Source of the DNA: Larsenimonas salina
Lineage (GTDB): Bacteria; Pseudomonadota; Gammaproteobacteria; Pseudomonadales; Halomonadaceae
DNA length: 64,000 nt
Direction: 5' to 3'
NCBI RefSeq assembly: GCF_023736155.1
Contig: NZ_JAMLJJ010000003.1
Span: 310,001-374,000, forward strand
Below, in pieces: positions 59,301 to 64,000 of the stretch; the stretch's first letter is position 1, and every line of letters starts with the position of its first letter. The notes under the pieces were generated by a model. It saw only the letters and a list, made by a program, of their open reading frames with translations. It was not told the DNA's origin and searched no databases. Made by a program: the position numbers and the translations under genes.

Positions 59301-59771
59301 GTGAACCTGAACCTAACCATTATCGGTCAGTCCATCGCCTTCGCCGTTTTCGTCTGGTTTTGCATGAAGTACGTGTGGCCGCCGGTCACCAAAGCACTTT
59401 ATGAGCGCCAGAAGAAAATCGAAGATGGTCTGAACGCGGCGAGCCACGCCGAGCAAAAGCTCGAAGAGGCGAACCAGCAAGCTGAGCAGACCTTGCGCGA
59501 AAGCCGGGACGAAGCTGCAAAGATTCTTGAACAGGCACGTACACGATCCAATCAGATGATTGAAGAAGCTCGTGAACAGGCGCGTGCCGAAGGCGAACGA
59601 ATGGTTGCCAATGCACGAAGCGAGATCGAGCAGGAAATCAATCGTGCCAAGGAAGATTTGCGGTCCCAGGTATCTGCCTTGGCGATCGCTGGTGCAGAGC
59701 GCGTGTTGGAATCCTCTGTAGACGAACAGTCGCATCGCGAAATGCTGAACAAGCTCGCGGCTGAACTCTAA
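59301..59771 (+). CDS. atpF: ATP synthase F0 subunit b
   Basis: A 156-residue peripheral-stalk subunit: an N-terminal TM helix ([21 protein letters not shown]) followed by a long charged coiled coil to the C-terminus. Start codon GTG at 59301 with a GAGAGG ribosome site. Confidence 0.96.
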   Translation: MNLNLTIIGQSIAFAVFVWFCMKYVWPPVTKALYERQKKIEDGLNAASHAEQKLEEANQQAEQTLRESRDEAAKILEQARTRSNQMIEEAREQARAEGERMVANARSEIEQEINRAKEDLRSQVSALAIAGAERVLESSVDEQSHREMLNKLAAEL

Positions 59772-59782
59772 GGGGAGGCCAC

Positions 59783-60319
59783 ATGGCTGATACGTCACAA
59801 CTTGCTCGTCCCTATGCCAAGGCCGCATTTGATTTGGCCCGGGAGTCCGCAAGCCTGGATCAGTGGTCAGCCATGCTGACCACGGTCGCCAGCGTCACGT
59901 TGGAAGACAAGATTCACGAGATTCTGCATGACCCACGCAAGTCCCGTGAAGAGAAAGCGGAGCTTTTGATCGACGTTTGCGGTAATGATCTCGAGGAGCG
60001 TGCCAGGAATTTCATTCATGTCTTGGCTCAGCAAGGGCGCCTTGCGTTATTACCCGAAATCGCTGAACTGTTCGAGCACGAACGTGCCGAGTATGAGCAG
60101 CGTATCGATGTGGTCATCATCTCAGCGTATCCGTTGGATGACGAGCAAAAGAACACGTTGGCAAGCGCGCTTAAAAAGCGTTTGAACCGCGAAATCTCTA
60201 TTACTACTCAGGTAGACAAGTCGCTGCTGGGCGGTGTCGTCATTCACGCAGGGGATACCGTTATCGACGGTTCCGTGCGGGGTCGACTGGCCAAACTAGC
60301 AAGCACTTTGAATATCTGA
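59783..60319 (+). CDS. atpH: ATP synthase F1 subunit delta
   Basis: A 178-residue stalk subunit that caps the F1 head. N-terminal helical start [14 protein letters not shown] and the C-terminal [26 protein letters not shown] block are typical. Spaced 11 bp from atpF. Confidence 0.96.
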   Translation: MADTSQLARPYAKAAFDLARESASLDQWSAMLTTVASVTLEDKIHEILHDPRKSREEKAELLIDVCGNDLEERARNFIHVLAQQGRLALLPEIAELFEHERAEYEQRIDVVIISAYPLDDEQKNTLASALKKRLNREISITTQVDKSLLGGVVIHAGDTVIDGSVRGRLAKLASTLNI

Positions 60320-60335
60320 GTTCGAGGGACATGGC

Positions 60336-61880
60336 ATGCAGCAACTGAATCCTTCCGAAATTAGCGACGTTATCAAAAGTCGCATCGAAAACCTGAACGT
60401 TGATGCCGAAGCGCGCAATGAAGGCACGATCGTCAGCGTGGCAGACGGCATCATCCAGATGCATGGCCTGAACGACGTCATGTTTGGTGAAATGATCGAG
60501 TTTCCCGGCGACGTCTTCGGTATGGCATTGAACCTCGAGCGTGACAGCGTTGGCGTTGTTGTGCTCGGCGATTACCTGAGCCTTCAGGAAGGTATGACAG
60601 GTAAATGTACCGGCCGCATTCTTGAAGTGCCGGTCGGCAAGGAGCTTGTCGGTCGCGTTGTGGACGCACTCGGTAACCCGATTGACGGCAAGGGCGATCT
60701 CAAGACCACTGAAACCGACGCGGTTGAAAAGGTCGCGCCGGGCGTTATCACGCGTCAGGGCGTTGACCAGCCGGTGCAGACCGGTTTGAAAGCGATCGAC
60801 GCCATGGTGCCGATCGGTCGTGGTCAGCGTGAGTTGATCATCGGTGACCGCCAGATCGGTAAGTCGGCGATCGCGATCGATGCCATCATCAACCAGAAAG
60901 GCAAAGGCGTTACGTGCGTCTATGTAGCCGTTGGTCAGAAGCAGTCCACGATCGCCAACATCGTTCGTAAGCTCGAAGAGCACGGTGCGATGGAGCACAC
61001 GATCATTGTTGTCGCTGGCGCTGCCGATCCGGCCGCGATGCAGTTCCTGGCGCCTTACGCCGGCTGCACCATGGGCGAATACTTCCGTGATCGTGGCGAA
61101 GACGGCCTGATCGTTTATGACGATCTGACCAAACAGGCATGGGCATACCGCCAGATTTCGCTGCTGCTCAAGCGCCCGCCGGGCCGTGAAGCCTATCCGG
61201 GTGATGTGTTCTATCTCCACTCTCGTCTGCTCGAGCGCGCTGCTCGCGTTAACGTAGAGTACGTTGAGAAGTTCACCGACGGTAAAGTCAAGGGCAAGAC
61301 TGGTTCTCTGACGGCGCTGCCGATCATCGAAACCCAGGGCGGTGACGTTTCCGCGTTCGTTCCGACCAACGTGATCTCGATCACCGACGGTCAGATCTTC
61401 TTGGAAACCAACCTCTTCAACTCGGGCGTTCGTCCGGCGATCAACGCGGGTCTCTCCGTATCGCGTGTCGGTGGCTCGGCCCAGACCAAGATCATCAAGA
61501 AACTGGGTGGCGGTGTGCGTCTGGCACTGGCTCAGTATCGCGAACTGGCCGCGTTTTCTCAGTTCGCCTCCGATCTTGACGAAGCGACACGTAAGCAGCT
61601 TGAGCATGGTCAGCGCGTAACTGAACTCATGAAACAGAAACAGTACTCTCCCATGTCTGTTTCTGAGATGGCTGTGTCGCTTTATGCCGCCAACGAAGGC
61701 TTCCTTGAAGACGTGCCCGTCGACAAGGTTCTGGACTTCGAACGTGCGCTGCTTGAGTACATGAAATCTCAGCATTCAAGCCTTCTTGCCAAGATTGACG
61801 AGAAAGGTGGATATGATGACGAAATCCAGCAGGGCCTCAAGTCGGGCGTCGAAGGTTTCAAGTCGACCCAGAGCTACTAA
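60336..61880 (+). CDS. atpA: ATP synthase F1 subunit alpha
   Basis: A 514-residue non-catalytic nucleotide-binding subunit. P-loop [15 protein letters not shown] near 168-182 and the [17 protein letters not shown] signature near 365-380. ATG at 60336 with GAGGG upstream; a nearby ATG at 60331 is out of frame. Followed by a 59 bp gap with a hairpin. Confidence 0.98.
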   Translation: MQQLNPSEISDVIKSRIENLNVDAEARNEGTIVSVADGIIQMHGLNDVMFGEMIEFPGDVFGMALNLERDSVGVVVLGDYLSLQEGMTGKCTGRILEVPVGKELVGRVVDALGNPIDGKGDLKTTETDAVEKVAPGVITRQGVDQPVQTGLKAIDAMVPIGRGQRELIIGDRQIGKSAIAIDAIINQKGKGVTCVYVAVGQKQSTIANIVRKLEEHGAMEHTIIVVAGAADPAAMQFLAPYAGCTMGEYFRDRGEDGLIVYDDLTKQAWAYRQISLLLKRPPGREAYPGDVFYLHSRLLERAARVNVEYVEKFTDGKVKGKTGSLTALPIIETQGGDVSAFVPTNVISITDGQIFLETNLFNSGVRPAINAGLSVSRVGGSAQTKIIKKLGGGVRLALAQYRELAAFSQFASDLDEATRKQLEHGQRVTELMKQKQYSPMSVSEMAVSLYAANEGFLEDVPVDKVLDFERALLEYMKSQHSSLLAKIDEKGGYDDEIQQGLKSGVEGFKSTQSY

Positions 61881-61888
61881 CGACTCGA

Positions 61889-61914
61889 GAGAACCCGCCC
61901 TGCGGGTTCTTTCC
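61889..61914 (+). promoter_or_regulatory. Intra-operon hairpin between atpA and atpG
   Basis: Perfect 9-bp arms AGAACCCGC (61890-61898) and GCGGGTTCT (61902-61910) with a 3-base CCT loop and short TT tail. Could set relative expression by partial termination or mRNA processing. Confidence 0.65.
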
Positions 61915-61939
61915 AAAGTTGCTCGAATAGGATAACGCT

Positions 61940-62824
61940 ATGGCAGCCGGAAAAGAGATTAAATCCCAGATCGGGAGCGTCAAGAATACGCAGAAGATTA
62001 CCAGTGCCATGGAAATGGTTGCTGCGTCTAAAATGCGTAAGGCGCAAGATCGCATGGCAGCCAGTCAGCCTTATGCCCGCCAGATTCGAAAGGTCGTTGG
62101 CCATGTGTCCAAGGCTAACCCTGAGTACCACCACCCCTACATGCAGCCTCGAGATGTGCAGCGTGTTGGTTACATCGTCGTGACATCCGATCGCGGACTG
62201 TGTGGTGGCTTGAACGTCAATTTGCTTAAAACGGTCATGCGTGACGTGAAGCAGTGGCGTGATCAGGGCGCGGAAGTACGCTTTTGCACCGTAGGTAGCA
62301 AGGGCAGTACCTTCTTCCGCAAGTACAATGCCAGTGAGCTATTGGCGGCCAAGACCGGAGTCGGTGACGCGCCTACCACCCAGGATCTGATTGGTAGCGT
62401 TAAGGTCATGCTGGATGCTTTTGATAACGGCGAATTGGATCGACTCAACGTCGTCTGCAACGAATTCGTCAATACCATGACCCAAAAACCCATCGTCCGT
62501 CAGTTGTTGCCTCTTACGGTGGACGAGCCCGCGAACGATGACGCCTCCGATACTCGTGAGCGCGCATTGTGGGATTACCTGTACGAGCCGGACGCAAAGG
62601 CGTTGCTCGATAAACTGCTTGTGCGCTATGTCGAATCCCAGGTCTATCAGGCCGTCGTGGAAAACATTGCCTGTGAGCAGGCTGCTCGAATGATCGCCAT
62701 GAAGAACGCGACAGATAACGCAGGCAACATGATCGATGAGCTGCAGTTGGAATACAACAAGGCTCGTCAGGCAGCGATCACACAGGAAATCTCCGAGATC
62801 GTGAGCGGCGCAGCCGCCGTTTAA
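61940..62824 (+). CDS. atpG: ATP synthase F1 subunit gamma
   Basis: A 294-residue central-shaft subunit. N-terminal helix [20 protein letters not shown] and the C-terminal [20 protein letters not shown] are family hallmarks. Starts 59 bp after atpA. Confidence 0.97.
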   Translation: MAAGKEIKSQIGSVKNTQKITSAMEMVAASKMRKAQDRMAASQPYARQIRKVVGHVSKANPEYHHPYMQPRDVQRVGYIVVTSDRGLCGGLNVNLLKTVMRDVKQWRDQGAEVRFCTVGSKGSTFFRKYNASELLAAKTGVGDAPTTQDLIGSVKVMLDAFDNGELDRLNVVCNEFVNTMTQKPIVRQLLPLTVDEPANDDASDTRERALWDYLYEPDAKALLDKLLVRYVESQVYQAVVENIACEQAARMIAMKNATDNAGNMIDELQLEYNKARQAAITQEISEIVSGAAAV

Positions 62825-62848
62825 CGGTTGGGGTCTACAGGTTTTTAA

Positions 62849-64000
<1,152 letters not shown>

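Noticed and set aside
60261-61775. Minus-strand open frame of 504 codons opposite atpA
   Set aside because: Long only because atpA codon usage lacks stops on the opposite strand; no recognisable protein family.

Overview
This is a 64 kb chromosomal window with typical gammaproteobacterial replication-origin gene content. Protein sequences and gene content (betaine catabolism, moderate-to-high GC, rpmH-rnpA-yidC, parAB-atp) suggest a Halomonadaceae-like marine or halophilic bacterium. That assignment is inference from resemblance; there is no 16S gene here.

Region 1 (1-11.6 kb) is a compact glycine betaine catabolic island. gbcB (partial) and gbcA form the Rieske betaine monooxygenase and are divergently transcribed. 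A long minus-strand operon runs dipeptidase-like gene, DUF5943-like gene, dgcA, dgcB, etfA, etfB and an 81-residue ORF, and carries out dimethylglycine demethylation with its own electron-transfer flavoprotein. A GbdR-type AraC/GATase1 activator sits directly upstream. Together they take betaine to dimethylglycine to sarcosine; no sarcosine oxidase is in the window.

Region 2 (11.9-26.8 kb) is the origin-type core: gmhB, argC, gyrB, recF, dnaN and dnaA leftward, then rpmH, rnpA, yidC, pgm and mnmE rightward. A perfect parS sequence lies between argC and gyrB, a one-mismatch copy lies between gmhB and argC, and DnaA boxes lie between dnaA and rpmH. yidD is absent from its usual place.

Region 3 (26.8-52.6 kb) separates mnmE from mnmG, which are neighbours in pseudomonads. 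It holds (a) an aromatic-acid cluster: a LysR-type regulator with two helix-turn-helix domains, galB/galC/galD-like enzymes, a type I extradiol dioxygenase gene broken by an in-frame TAG, and a secreted tannase-family esterase; (b) pqiABC; (c) rlmJ, an OmpA-like lipoprotein, hemW and rdgB; (d) two CsgD-like regulators flanking a SulP transporter, with a 0.9 kb AT-rich gap; and (e) a leftward run clc, hemJ, thiD, thiE, hemL and a two-domain kinase, then erpA.

Region 4 (52.6-64 kb) begins with a roughly 500 bp intergenic stretch rich in DnaA-box-like 9-mers, followed by mnmG, rsmG, parA, parB and the ATP synthase operon atpIBEFHAGD; atpD runs off the right edge.

No rRNA, tRNA, CRISPR array or insertion sequence was recognised. 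The observations most worth following are the amber-interrupted dioxygenase in a gallate-type cluster, the dipeptidase-like protein of the betaine operon that lacks several metal ligands, the double-HTH LysR regulator, and the parS/DnaA-box landmarks.
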